Assembly (NCBI GenBank): GCA_018780365.1
Contig: JADMJR010000368.1
Coordinates: forward strand, 1-36,453
DNA: 36,453 nucleotides
Direction of reading: 5' to 3'
Source of the DNA: Acidovorax sp.
Lineage (GTDB): Bacteria; Pseudomonadota; Gammaproteobacteria; Burkholderiales; Burkholderiaceae_C
Position numbers and translations under genes: made by a program. The notes beneath the pieces are model-generated. The model searched no databases, was not told the DNA's origin, and was given only the letters and a program-made list of their open reading frames with translations. How positions within the stretch are numbered: the stretch's first letter is position 1; each line of letters begins with the position of its first letter. Positions 8,126 through 16,289 of this stretch are shown piece by piece.

Positions 8126-9076
8126 TCAGGCCAGTTTGCCCAAGAGCAGATATTCCATCAGTGCTTTTTGTACGTGCATGCGGTTCTCTGCCTCATCCCA
8201 CACCACCGACTGCGGCCCGTCGATCACGTCGGCTTCGACCTCTTCGCCCCGGTGCGCGGGCAAGCAGTGCATGAAGAGGGCGTCGGGTTGGGCGGCGGCC
8301 ATCATTTCGGTGTCCACGCACCAGTCGGCAAAAGCCTTCTTGCGCGCTTCGTTCTCGGCTTCGTAGCCCATGCTGGTCCACACGTCGGTGGTGACCAGGT
8401 CGGCGCCCTGGCAGGCTTCGAGCGGGTTGCTGAAAAATTGATAGCTATCAGCGCTGATCCCGTGCGCGCCAGCGGCCAATTTTTCATCCACTTCATAGCC
8501 ACGTGGGGTGCTCACATGCACCTTGAAGCCCAGCAGCGAGGCGGCCTGCAGCCAGGTGTTGGCCATGTTGTTGCCGTCGCCCACCCAGGCCACCGTCTTG
8601 CCCTGGATGGAACCCCGGTGCTCGATGAAGGTGAAGATGTCCGCCAGGATCTGGCAGGGGTGGTACTCGTTGGTCAGGCCGTTGATGACGGGCACACGCG
8701 AGTTGGCGGCAAAGCGCTCGATCTTGGCCTGCTCGTAGGTACGGATCATCACCAGGTCGGTCATGCGGCTGATGACCTTGGCGCTGTCTTCAATCGGCTC
8801 GGCGCGGCCCAGCTGGCTGTCGCCCGTGGTCAGGTGCACCACGGAGCCGCCGAGCTGGTACATGCCCGCCTCAAAGCTCACGCGCGTGCGGGTGCTGGCT
8901 TTCTCGAAGATCATGGCCAGCGTGCGGTCCACCAGCGGGTGGTGCTTGTCGTAGGCCTTGAACTTCTTCTTGATGAGCGCGGCGCGCTCGAACAGGTAGG
9001 TGTATTCGTCGGCGTTGAGGTCGGTGAACTGCAGGTAATGTTTCAGCGTCGTCATGACAATCTTGCTTTGCTTCAT
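8126..9076 (-). CDS. argF: Ornithine carbamoyltransferase
   Basis: 316 residues. It condenses ornithine and carbamoyl phosphate to citrulline in arginine synthesis. The carbamoyl phosphate site STRTR is at residues 61-65, HPCQ follows in the middle (NEYHPCQILAD), and HCLPAHRGEEV near the C-terminus carries the ornithine-side Cys. The start at 9076 overlaps the argD stop by four bases; an ATG at 9055 (MTTLKHYLQ) is an alternative. Residues about 198-215 (KLAAGAHGISADSYQFF) are encoded by a sequence with dispersed-repeat structure, lying in a loop that varies between family members. Confidence 0.97.
   Translation of the reverse strand: MKQSKIVMTTLKHYLQFTDLNADEYTYLFERAALIKKKFKAYDKHHPLVDRTLAMIFEKASTRTRVSFEAGMYQLGGSVVHLTTGDSQLGRAEPIEDSAKVISRMTDLVMIRTYEQAKIERFAANSRVPVINGLTNEYHPCQILADIFTFIEHRGSIQGKTVAWVGDGNNMANTWLQAASLLGFKVHVSTPRGYEVDEKLAAGAHGISADSYQFFSNPLEACQGADLVTTDVWTSMGYEAENEARKKAFADWCVDTEMMAAAQPDALFMHCLPAHRGEEVEADVIDGPQSVVWDEAENRMHVQKALMEYLLLGKLA
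8433..8484. repeat. Dispersed repeat embedded in frame within argF
   Basis: Perfect 8-bp terminal inverted arms (AAAAATTG at 8433-8440, CAATTTTT at 8477-8484) enclose GATAGCTATCAGCGCTGATC and GCGCCAGCGGCC. The core GATAGCTxxxxxCGC and the block near GCG-AGNGGCC match the order of blocks in the intergenic copies. It adds no frameshift or stop on the argF strand. Confidence 0.6.
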
Positions 9077-10269
9077 TCAGCCAGGATGGCTTTGACCAGC
9101 GGGGTCAGTATGGCGACGATCTCGTCGGCCTCGGCGGTGGTGATGATCAGCGGCGGCACCAGGCGGATCACGCTGTCGGCCGTGACCGACAGCAAGAGGC
9201 CCGCTTCGGCCGCGCGGCCGATCAAGGCACCGCAGGGCTTGTTCAGCTCAATGCCCAGCATCAGGCCCTGGCCGCGGATTTCCTTCACGCCCGGCAGGCT
9301 GCCCAGCTCGCGCGTCAGGGCGGCCCGCAGGTGGTCGCCCACCTGGGCGGCATTGTGCAGCAGGCCGTCTTCTTCCATGATGCGGATGGTCTCGACCCCG
9401 GCGCGCATGGCCAGCGGGTTGCCACCAAAGGTGGTGCCGTGGTTGCCCGGCTGCAGCACGTGGGCGGCCTTGGGGCCCGCCACCACCGCGCCAATCGGCA
9501 CGCCCGAGCCCAGGCCCTTGGCCAGGGGCATCACGTCGGGCACGATGCCGGCCCACTGGTGGGCAAACCACTTGCCGGTGCGGCCCATGCCACATTGCAC
9601 TTCGTCGATCATCAGGAGCCAACCGCGCTCGTCGCAGAGCTTGCGCAGCTGCTGCAGGTATTCGATGCGCATGGCGTTGATGCCGCCTTCGCCCTGGATG
9701 GTCTCGAAGAACACCGCCACCACGTTGGGGTTGCCCTCGGTGGCCTGCTTGATGGCTTCGATGTCGTTCATGGGCACGCGCACAAAACCCTCGACCAGCG
9801 GGCCAAAGCCGTTGTGGATCTTGGGGTTGCCCGTGGCGGACATGGTGGCAATCGACCGGCCGTGGAAGGCCTTCTCGTACACCACGATCTCGGGCTTGGC
9901 GATGCCTTTGTCCACGCCGAACTTGCGCGCGATCTTCAGGGCTGCCTCGTTGGCTTCCAGGCCCGAGTTGCAGAAGAACACGTTCTGCATGCCCGACAGC
10001 TCCACCAGCTTGGCGGCGAGCGCTTCCTGGCCGGGCACGTGGTAGTAGTTGGAGGTGTGGATCAGCTTGGCGATCTGGTCCTGCAGCGCGGGCACGAGCT
10101 TGGCGTGGTTGTGGCCCAGCGTGTTCACGGCGATGCCACCCAGGCCGTCGATGTATTCCTTGCCGTTCACGTCCCACACGCGGCAACCCTGGCCGCGCTC
10201 CAGTGCGATCGGCACGCGGCCGTAGGTGTTCATCACGTGGGGCGAGGCTGCCGGGGTGGTAGCGGTCAT
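9073..10269 (-). CDS. argD: Acetylornithine transaminase
   Basis: 398 residues; a class III, PLP-dependent aminotransferase. It converts N-acetylglutamate semialdehyde to N-acetylornithine. Motifs seen are the Gly-rich FFCNSGLEANEAALKIAR, IDEVQCGMGRTG with the PLP-ring Asp, and the Schiff-base Lys in LAKGLGSGVPIGA. I set the start at the ATG at 10269, which has GGAG about 11 bases upstream; the frame extends to 10335 without support. It is followed by argF with an ATGA overlap, an arginine synthesis operon. The sequence cannot exclude a dual role with succinyldiaminopimelate (DapC). Confidence 0.95.
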   Translation of the reverse strand: MTATTPAASPHVMNTYGRVPIALERGQGCRVWDVNGKEYIDGLGGIAVNTLGHNHAKLVPALQDQIAKLIHTSNYYHVPGQEALAAKLVELSGMQNVFFCNSGLEANEAALKIARKFGVDKGIAKPEIVVYEKAFHGRSIATMSATGNPKIHNGFGPLVEGFVRVPMNDIEAIKQATEGNPNVVAVFFETIQGEGGINAMRIEYLQQLRKLCDERGWLLMIDEVQCGMGRTGKWFAHQWAGIVPDVMPLAKGLGSGVPIGAVVAGPKAAHVLQPGNHGTTFGGNPLAMRAGVETIRIMEEDGLLHNAAQVGDHLRAALTRELGSLPGVKEIRGQGLMLGIELNKPCGALIGRAAEAGLLLSVTADSVIRLVPPLIITTAEADEIVAILTPLVKAILAE

Positions 10270-10412
10270 GCAGAAATCTCCAGACGGTGCGGTGATGGGT
10301 TGGCTTGTGGCCAGAAACCCGGAAAAACGAAGCACGATTCTAGGGGGAGCACGGTGAACGTCTGTTGACGATTGCGCATCACTGCAATGCTGTGCAATAC
10401 CCGAGTTCGGCC

Positions 10413-10463
10413 CCCTATGTTCTGCCCGACATAGGGATTAGAGGGTTAGCTCTTATATAAGAG
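10413..10463. promoter_or_regulatory. Two adjacent inverted repeats in the argD/DUF3579 divergent spacer
   Basis: CCCTATGT-N8-ACATAGGG (10413-10436) is a perfect 8-bp inverted repeat. Fourteen bases later comes the perfect 14-bp palindrome CTCTTATATAAGAG (10450-10463). A TAGAAT -10-like hexamer follows at 10465-10470. Both look like operator sites for dimeric regulators; the protein is unknown. Confidence 0.55.
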
Positions 10464-10535
10464 TTAGAATGTCGCGTTGCGGTGCAGCACGCAGTGATCC
10501 TGTGTCTGGCGCGCTCACTACCACTCCAATCCCCG

Positions 10536-10856
10536 ATGGTTTCCCCCTCCTCCAAAGAAGTCTTCATCCAGGGCATCACCCACGACGGGAAAACCTTTCG
10601 TCCCAGCGACTGGGCCGAGCGGCTGGCCGGGGTGATGAGCAGTTTCCGCCCGGGCGGCGCCCGGCCCGGCAGCCATCTGAGCTATTCGCCCTGGTGTATT
10701 CCCACCACGCTCAATGGCATCAAGTGCGTGGTGGTGCACCGCGATCTGCAGGGGCACGAGCCCATGGCCTGGGATTTCGTCATCAACTTCGCCCGCGACA
10801 ACAACCTGCAGGTGGCCGAGGCCTGCCTGCTGCCCGACCCGCCCGCCAAGGGCTGA
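10536..10856 (+). CDS. DUF3579 family protein
   Basis: 106 residues from the ATG at 10536, choosing the start that gives the family N-terminus KEVFIQGITHDGKTFRPSDWAERL. Conserved later stretches are SYSPWCIPTTLNGIKCVVV and DLQGHEPMAWDFVINFARDN. This small protein family is common in betaproteobacteria, often beside argD/argF as here; its function is unknown. No strong ribosome binding site is visible. The gene is divergent from argD across a spacer of about 270 bases with two palindromes, and convergent with the AAA ATPase. Confidence 0.85.
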   Translation: MVSPSSKEVFIQGITHDGKTFRPSDWAERLAGVMSSFRPGGARPGSHLSYSPWCIPTTLNGIKCVVVHRDLQGHEPMAWDFVINFARDNNLQVAEACLLPDPPAKG

Positions 10857-10865
10857 AGATCGGGT

Positions 10866-12044
10866 TCAAGCCCCCAATTGGGGGGCAGCGCGCAGCAACT
10901 GGTCGGCCTGCAGCCGCGTCATCCAGGCCTTCTCCACGAACGGGTCCGTCACGCCGTAGTGCCCGTGTTTCACGCGCATGAGCAGGTTGGCCGAGGTCAT
11001 CATGCCGATGATGCCCTGCACCTCCTGGGCCGTGGCCTCGCGGCCGATCTGCGCTGCATAAGCCTTGAGCGCCTCGCCGGTGAACACGCCCTTCACGTCG
11101 CCGCCAATGCTGCAGATGCGCGAGAACACCGCTTCGGCCAGCGGGCCCATGGCTTCCACCTTCTGCAGCTCCACATCGGCCGCGGCAGCGCTCAGGGATT
11201 GCGCGATGGTGGGCAGGTGTGCGTCGGGCAGGGCATCGGGGGGCAGGCTGCGCAGCACGTTGAGGGCCTTCATCAGCTCCTCGGGCCGGCTGCCCATGCT
11301 GCGAAAAGCGGCCTCGGTGACCTCTGCCGAAGGCAGCATGGCGCCCAGCTGGGGGCGGACCTGCGCCCGCACGTAGTCGATGAAGTCCCGCCCCAGCACC
11401 GGAAATTCGTTGGTCACCGCGCCGTTGAAGGCTTGGTTGCCCTTGAGCGTGAGCTCCTGCACGCGCGCACGGTGCGAGCCGGTGCCGATGAAGAGGAAAT
11501 GGCCCGGTGTGCCGGGGCGGGTGTTGATGGCGTCGCGCGCGGCCTTCAGGGCGTGCAGCAGGTGGTCGCCGTCGGCGTTGCCCAATGCGTGCTGCACCTC
11601 GTCCACGATGAGCACCACATCCGTTTTGGCCTGGTCGATCAGCTCCTGGAAGGCCTGGGCCAGGCTCACGCCATCGTCCTTGCCCACGTCCGCGAGCTTG
11701 AAGCCGAACTTGAAGCCCGCTGCGCCCGCTTCGAGGTTGGTGACTTCCTTGAGCCGCTTCAGGAGGCCCGAGCCGGGTATCTGCAGCTCTTTGAGTGTCT
11801 TGCGGATGGCCTCGTGCACCAAGTCGGCCGGGTTGGCCTGCGGCTGGCTCCACAGGTCCACATAGACCACGATGGCGCCCAGGGCCTCCAGCGCGGGGAT
11901 GAGGTCGGTGGCCAGGAACGTGGTTTTGCCCACGCGCCGCTGGCCCGACAGGAACAGGCCGGAGCGCAGCGAGGTGTCCAGGAACGAGGGCCTGAGCAGC
12001 TGCTGGGCCATCTGCTCGGCGAGGGCGGTGCGGCGAAAGGTCAT
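10866..12044 (-). CDS. Stand-alone AAA family ATPase
   Basis: 392 residues. Walker A GQRRVGKT is at residues 34-41 and Walker B TDVVLIVDEVQ at about residue 142. A sensor-like HFLFIGTGSHR follows, and the C-terminal 120 residues look like a winged-helix domain (ending LLMRVKHGHYGVTDPFVEKAW). This is the layout of STAND/archaeal-type ATPases, which act in signalling, defence or protein-DNA handling; the role here is unknown. The start is next to an unusually AT-rich stretch (12050-12095). The last codons (AAPQLGA) are encoded by a palindromic repeat-like sequence. No partner gene is adjacent. Confidence 0.85.
   Translation of the reverse strand: MTFRRTALAEQMAQQLLRPSFLDTSLRSGLFLSGQRRVGKTTFLATDLIPALEALGAIVVYVDLWSQPQANPADLVHEAIRKTLKELQIPGSGLLKRLKEVTNLEAGAAGFKFGFKLADVGKDDGVSLAQAFQELIDQAKTDVVLIVDEVQHALGNADGDHLLHALKAARDAINTRPGTPGHFLFIGTGSHRARVQELTLKGNQAFNGAVTNEFPVLGRDFIDYVRAQVRPQLGAMLPSAEVTEAAFRSMGSRPEELMKALNVLRSLPPDALPDAHLPTIAQSLSAAAADVELQKVEAMGPLAEAVFSRICSIGGDVKGVFTGEALKAYAAQIGREATAQEVQGIIGMMTSANLLMRVKHGHYGVTDPFVEKAWMTRLQADQLLRAAPQLGA
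10871..10884. repeat. Perfect palindrome at the convergent DUF3579/ATPase junction
   Basis: CCCCCAATTGGGGG followed by GGCAGCGCGCAGC resembles a Comamonadaceae-type dispersed element. It overlaps the last codons of the ATPase gene and lies 14 bases past the DUF3579 stop, so it may serve as a bidirectional terminator. Confidence 0.5.
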
Positions 12045-12160
12045 GGTTTATTGGTTTTTATGGAATTCCAATAATTATGCTTTTTCAATAATTTCAGATA
12101 AAGCCCGCCAGTATGGCCAGCGTGGCTTGTAGGGCGATGGCGTCAGCAAGGCCCGGAAAC

Positions 12161-12185
12161 GAAAAAACCGCCCGAAGGCGGTTTT
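12161..12185 (-). terminator. Rho-independent terminator downstream of rpsT
   Basis: A 9-bp stem AAAACCGCC / GGCGGTTTT with a CGAA tetraloop lies about 90 bases past the rpsT stop. On the minus strand the stem is followed by further T residues. A second stem, GCCTGCCGAGGCAGGC, sits between it and the gene (12248-12263). Confidence 0.8.
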
Positions 12186-12271
12186 GTTCGTTGCTGGCAG
12201 CGCACCCGTTACAAACGGCGAACGGAGGGAGCCGTTCGGGCTGTTTGCCTGCCGAGGCAGGCGGTGAGTTT

Positions 12272-12574
12272 TTAAGCGGCTGCGAGTGCCAGGGCTTTCA
12301 CCTTGGCAGACAGACGGCTCTTGTCGCGAGCGGCCTTGTTCTTGTGGAAGATGCCCTTGTCAGCCACGGTGTCGACCACGGCTTGCATCTTGGCGAACAG
12401 TTCGGTCGCCTTGGTCTTGTCGCCAGCCAGAACAGCCTTTTCGACGTTCTTGACAGCGGTACGGTACTTGGAGCGCAGCGAGGTGTTCGCAGCGTTGATC
12501 TTGACGTCCTGGCGGACGCGCTTGCGGCCCGATGCCAGGCGGGGGTTCTTCTTCTTGGGTTTAGCGGATGCCAT
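12272..12574 (-). CDS. rpsT: 30S ribosomal protein S20
   Basis: 100 residues, starting at an ATG with AAGGA upstream. It begins [16 protein letters not shown], the basic 16S-binding N-terminus, and continues with the S20 helices ([19 protein letters not shown], then [19 protein letters not shown]). Length and pattern are normal for S20. It is divergent from murJ, an arrangement common in proteobacteria. Confidence 0.98.
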   Translation of the reverse strand: MASAKPKKKNPRLASGRKRVRQDVKINAANTSLRSKYRTAVKNVEKAVLAGDKTKATELFAKMQAVVDTVADKGIFHKNKAARDKSRLSAKVKALALAAA

Positions 12575-12618
12575 TGTTTAGTTCCTTGAGTCTGAGGATG
12601 ATGCCAGCAAAGCCCGCG

Positions 12619-12624
12619 ATTATA
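12619..12624 (-). promoter_or_regulatory. Candidate -10 element for rpsT
   Basis: The minus strand reads TATAAT, a perfect -10 hexamer, 44 bases upstream of the rpsT ATG. No good -35 hexamer is visible at the matching distance, so the call rests on the -10 and its position. Confidence 0.45.
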
Positions 12625-12736
12625 GCCCAGGGCGGCCTTTTTGCTGCTACTTCGCTGAAAACCGGCGCGGCACCATCGCTAGCGCACCCGTGGAGCTGGC
12701 TCTGCCAGGCCACCGGGTGCGTCCCCCTTGGGGGAA

Positions 12737-12757
12737 GACGCGAAGCGGCTCAGGGGG
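12737..12757. repeat. Dispersed 21-mer element, copy 1 (upstream of murJ)
   Basis: GACGCGAAGCGGCTCAGGGGG, one base different from 30401-30421. It is preceded by the inverted CCCCCTTGGGGG (12723-12734). It ends 14 bases before the murJ start and supplies the only purine-rich stretch (AGGGGG) there. Confidence 0.6.
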
Positions 12758-12771
12758 CTACACTTCTTGCG

Positions 12772-14331
12772 GTGTCACTGTTCAAAGCCGCCTCCACTGT
12801 CTCCCTTTTGACCCTTGTCTCCCGCATCACCGGGCTGGTGCGTGAGTTGCTCATGGCCTCGGTGTTCGGGGTCAGTGCCATGACGGACGCCTTCAACGTG
12901 GCGTTCCGCATTCCCAACCTGTTCCGCCGGGTGTTGGGCGAGGGCGCTTTCAGCCAGGCCTTTGTGCCGGTGCTGGCTGCCACCCGCGCCCAGGAGGGCG
13001 ATGACGGCGCCCGGGCGCTGATCGACCATGTGGGCACGTTGCTGGCCTGGACGCTGGTGCTGCTGTGCATCGCCGGGGTGCTGGGCGCGCCGTGGATGGT
13101 GTGGGCCATGGCCAGCGGGCTCCAGCCCCAGGGGTTTGACGCTGCCGTCACCATGACGCGCTGGATGTTCCCCTACATCGGCTTCATGTCGCTGGTTGCG
13201 CTGGCCGGCGGCATCCTCAATACCTGGAAGAAGTTTGCGGTGCCGGCCGCCTCGCCCGTGCTGCTCAACATCGCGCTGATCCTGTCCATCACGCTGGGGG
13301 CGCCCTGGTTTGCGCGCCATGGCATCGAGCCCATCTATGCCCAGGCGGCGGGCGTGATGCTGGGCGGCCTGTTGCAGCTGGTTTTGCAGGTGCCCGCGCT
13401 GCTGCGCCTGGGGCTGCTGCCACGCATCGGTGTGCGCTGGGCGGCCATCCGCGCGGCCTGGGCCGACCCCACCACGCGCAAGGTGGCCCGTTTGATGCTG
13501 CCTGCGCTGCTGGGGGTGAGCGTGGCGCAGATTTCGCTGCTCATCAACACGCAGATCGCCTCGCACCTGGCCACGGGCAGCGTGAGCTGGATCACCTACG
13601 CCGACCGCCTGATGGAGCTGCCCACCGCGCTGCTGGGCGTGGCGCTGGGCGTGGTGCTGATGCCGCAGCTGGCCAGCGCCCGTGCCCAGCAGGACGACGA
13701 GCGCTACTCGGCCATGCTCGACTGGGGGCTGCGCCTGGTCGTGCTGCTGTCGGTGCCCTGCATGGTGGCTTTGCTGGTGTTCTCCGAGCCGCTGGTGGCG
13801 GTGCTGTACCACTATGGCGCCTTTGGTGACGAAGACGTGCGCAAGACCACGCTGGCGCTGACGGGCTACGGCGTGGGCCTGGTGGGCATCGTGGCCATCA
13901 AGGTGCTGGCCCCTGGCTTTTATGCCAAACACGACATGCGCACCCCCATGTTGATTGCCGTGGCGGTGCTGGTGCTCACGCAGCTGATGAACCTGGTGCT
14001 CGTGCGTTACCTGCAGCATGCGGCCTTGACGCTGACCATCGGCATCGGCGCGCTCATCAATGCCATCTGGCTGCTGGTGGGCCTGCTGCGGCGCGGCAGC
14101 TACAAGCCCCTGCCGGGTTGGGGCAGGTTTGCCCTGCAGGTGATTGCTGCGAGTGCCTTGCTGGCGGTGCTGCTGGTGTGGGGCGCGCAGCATTTCGACT
14201 GGGTAGAGATGCGGGGCAAAACCTGGCAGCGCATCGGCCTGCTGGCCGCGTTGATGGTGGCGGCCGCCGTGCTGTACTTCGGCGCGTTGTGGGCAGCGGG
14301 CCTCAAGTTGCGCCAGATGCTGCGGCGTTGA
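12772..14331 (+). CDS. murJ: Lipid II flippase MurJ (MviN)
   Basis: 519 residues with a GTG start at 12772 that yields the family N-terminus (SLFKAASTVSLLTLVSRITG). The frame is open upstream to an ATG at 12568, but that part overlaps the rpsT promoter and start. The protein has the MOP-superfamily pattern of about 14 membrane helices, with signature stretches FGVSAMTDAFNVAFRIPNLFRR and GEGAFSQAFVPV. It flips lipid-linked peptidoglycan precursors across the inner membrane. It is divergent from rpsT; the SirB1-like gene follows after 90 bases. Confidence 0.96.
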   Translation: MSLFKAASTVSLLTLVSRITGLVRELLMASVFGVSAMTDAFNVAFRIPNLFRRVLGEGAFSQAFVPVLAATRAQEGDDGARALIDHVGTLLAWTLVLLCIAGVLGAPWMVWAMASGLQPQGFDAAVTMTRWMFPYIGFMSLVALAGGILNTWKKFAVPAASPVLLNIALILSITLGAPWFARHGIEPIYAQAAGVMLGGLLQLVLQVPALLRLGLLPRIGVRWAAIRAAWADPTTRKVARLMLPALLGVSVAQISLLINTQIASHLATGSVSWITYADRLMELPTALLGVALGVVLMPQLASARAQQDDERYSAMLDWGLRLVVLLSVPCMVALLVFSEPLVAVLYHYGAFGDEDVRKTTLALTGYGVGLVGIVAIKVLAPGFYAKHDMRTPMLIAVAVLVLTQLMNLVLVRYLQHAALTLTIGIGALINAIWLLVGLLRRGSYKPLPGWGRFALQVIAASALLAVLLVWGAQHFDWVEMRGKTWQRIGLLAALMVAAAVLYFGALWAAGLKLRQMLRR

Positions 14332-14424
14332 CCGGCAGGGCGCCCCCAGGACCGCTCCATATGCTCCGCAAAGCCAGGCCTTCTGCTGCTTGACGCCGCC
14401 GGGCGGGGCCTTTACAACTTCACC

Positions 14425-15279
14425 ATGTCCCTCAGCTATTCCGTGCCCACCTCGCTGGAGTACTTTGCATCGCTGGTGCAAAGCGATGAGCACTTCCCGT
14501 TGCTCGAGGCCGCCGCCAGCCTGGCGCAGGACGAATACCCTGAATTCGATGTGCAGCAACTGCTGGGCGACATGGACCAGCTGCTCGCACGCATCAAGCG
14601 CCGCCTGCCGGCCGATGCGCAGGCGCTGCAGCGCCTGCGCACGCTCAACCAGTTCTTTTTTGCCGACCTGGGCTTTGGCGGCAACATCAATAACTACTAC
14701 GACCCCGAAAACAGCTACCTCAACGCCGTGCTGCGCACGCGCCGGGGCATTCCCATCAGCCTGGCGGTGCTCTGGATGGAGCTGGCCCAGGGCCTGGGCC
14801 TGCATGCGCGCGGCATTGCGTTTCCGGGGCACTTCATGGTCAAGGTGCTGCTGCCCAAGGGGCAGGTGGTGCTGGACCCGATCTCGGGCCAGTCATTGAG
14901 CCGCGAAGAACTGGCCGAGCGGCTGGAGCCTTACAAGCGCCGCAATGGCCTGGTGGACGACTACGACGTGCCGCTGGGCCTGTACCTGCAGGCCGCCACG
15001 CCGCGCGACATCATTGCGCGCATGCTGCGCAATCTGAAAGAGGTGCACCGCACCCAGCAGGACTGGCAGCGCCTGATTGCCGTGCTTGACCGGCTCATCG
15101 TGCTTTTGCCCGAGGCCTGGGGCGAGCAGCGCGACCGGGGGCTGGCCCATGCCGAGCGGGGCAACATCGCCGAGGCGGTGGCCGATCTGGAGGCCTACCT
15201 GGCCCATGCCGAAGACGGGCTCGACATCGACCTGATTGCCGACCGCCTGAGTGCGTTGCGCCGGGCTGGCGGCGACTGA
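14425..15279 (+). CDS. SirB1 family protein (transglutaminase-like plus TPR)
   Basis: 284 residues. The N-terminal part has a transglutaminase-like fold region: DPENSYLNAVLRTRRGIPISLAVLW, then GIAFPGHFMVKV with the conserved His, and VVLDPISGQ. The usual catalytic Cys seems to be absent, as is common in this family. The C-terminal third has TPR-like helices (GEQRDRGLAHAERGNIAEAVADLEAYL). The SirB1 name comes from an old Salmonella locus; the biochemical function is unknown. The gene follows murJ on the same strand and ends at a strong hairpin. Confidence 0.88.
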   Translation: MSLSYSVPTSLEYFASLVQSDEHFPLLEAAASLAQDEYPEFDVQQLLGDMDQLLARIKRRLPADAQALQRLRTLNQFFFADLGFGGNINNYYDPENSYLNAVLRTRRGIPISLAVLWMELAQGLGLHARGIAFPGHFMVKVLLPKGQVVLDPISGQSLSREELAERLEPYKRRNGLVDDYDVPLGLYLQAATPRDIIARMLRNLKEVHRTQQDWQRLIAVLDRLIVLLPEAWGEQRDRGLAHAERGNIAEAVADLEAYLAHAEDGLDIDLIADRLSALRRAGGD

Positions 15280-15302
15280 GCCACCTGGCTCCCGCCATTC
15301 CT

Positions 15303-15337
15303 CCCCACCCGTTCAGGCTCAGCGTGAACGGGTGGGG
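15303..15337. terminator. Bidirectional hairpin terminator
   Basis: A perfect 13-bp inverted repeat (CCCCACCCGTTCA / TGAACGGGTGGGG, 9-base loop) lies between the convergent SirB1-like and ParB-like genes. A short T-rich CTTTTC follows on the plus side. Confidence 0.75.
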
Positions 15338-15357
15338 ATCGTCTTTTCAACCTGGCG

Positions 15358-16224
15358 TCAGAACGGCGCGCTGCCCGCCGGAAGCGACGCCTGCAGCTGT
15401 GCCACCTGCCGGCGCAGCTCGGTGTTCTCTGCCGTGAGTTCCGCCACGCGGCTGCGCAGGGTGTGCAGCTCGACGGTGCCACCCTCGGCGCCCTCTGTGG
15501 TGTCTGCTGCGGGTTTTTCTTCCGACGGCGCTTCGTCGCGCGGTTTGCGCTTGTTGAGTTCGCGCACGCGTTTGGCGGCCTGCTTGAGCTCGTCCTTGCC
15601 GGCTGCGACGGCGGCCACCTGCTCCTCGGCGGGCAGCGTGGCCACGGCGGCGGCGGCGTTGATGGAGATGGTGCCGGACTTCACGGCGGCCACCAGCTCC
15701 GGGGCGGCCTGCTTCTGGATCTTCTCGATCATCACCACCTGGCTGCTGCTCAGGCGTGCGGCCTTGGCAATGGCCTCGCGGCTGCTCAAGGGGTCGGGTG
15801 CGGGCAGGGCGGCCATGGCCTCGGGGGCGACTGCCGGCACATCGGCTGTGGTGGAGGCCGCTGATTCGGCCGGATCTGGTGTGGTGCTGGCCCGTGCCTT
15901 GCGGTCGGAGATGATCTCGCGTTTGCGCAGGGCCAGCACGCCGCGCTGGAAGTCCGACACGCTGCGGCGGCCCAGGTGCTGGTCGATCATCCACAGGTGC
16001 ACGTCTTCCATCGACTGAAAGCGTGGGTTCTGCACGGTCTGGAAGGGCAGGCCATGTTTTTGGCAGATGCCATGGCGGTTGTGCCCGTCCACCAGCACAT
16101 CGCCCCACAACACCAGCGCGTCGCGGCAGCCTTCGGCCAGGATGCTGCGCTCCAGGGCCTCGTGCTCGTCGGGGGTCAGGGGTTCGATGTAGGCTTTGAG
16201 TTCTTCGTTGACGACGATGTTCAT
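15358..16224 (-). CDS. ParB-like (plasmid partition-related) protein, chromosomal orphan
   Basis: 288 residues from the ATG at 16224 (MNIVVNEELKAYIEPL). Residues 1-95 resemble a ParB/sulfiredoxin-type N-domain, with VLWGDVLVDGHNRHGICQKHG matching the DGHxR-like motif. A helix-turn-helix-like part follows (SSREAIAKAARLSSSQVVMIEKIQ), then a linker, and a C-terminal coiled coil (VELHTLRSRVAELTAENTEL). No ParA gene is adjacent, so it is probably not a partition locus. An open frame extends upstream to 16959 but overlaps the transporter gene. Similar orphans exist in Comamonadaceae, of unknown role. Confidence 0.8.
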   Translation of the reverse strand: MNIVVNEELKAYIEPLTPDEHEALERSILAEGCRDALVLWGDVLVDGHNRHGICQKHGLPFQTVQNPRFQSMEDVHLWMIDQHLGRRSVSDFQRGVLALRKREIISDRKARASTTPDPAESAASTTADVPAVAPEAMAALPAPDPLSSREAIAKAARLSSSQVVMIEKIQKQAAPELVAAVKSGTISINAAAAVATLPAEEQVAAVAAGKDELKQAAKRVRELNKRKPRDEAPSEEKPAADTTEGAEGGTVELHTLRSRVAELTAENTELRRQVAQLQASLPAGSAPF

Positions 16225-16289
16225 GGCAGGGGAGGCAATCGGGAGCGGGGAAGGGGCGCGATTGTAGAGGCCCCCGCCAAAGCCCGGTG

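Noticed and set aside
8030..10045. 671-aa plus-strand frame opposite argF and argD
   Set aside because: Both genes on the other strand are clearly recognised; the frame has no motif or start support.
12775..14832. 685-aa minus-strand frame opposite murJ
   Set aside because: The composition (Gln/His/Arg-rich) is typical of an antisense shadow, and murJ is certain.
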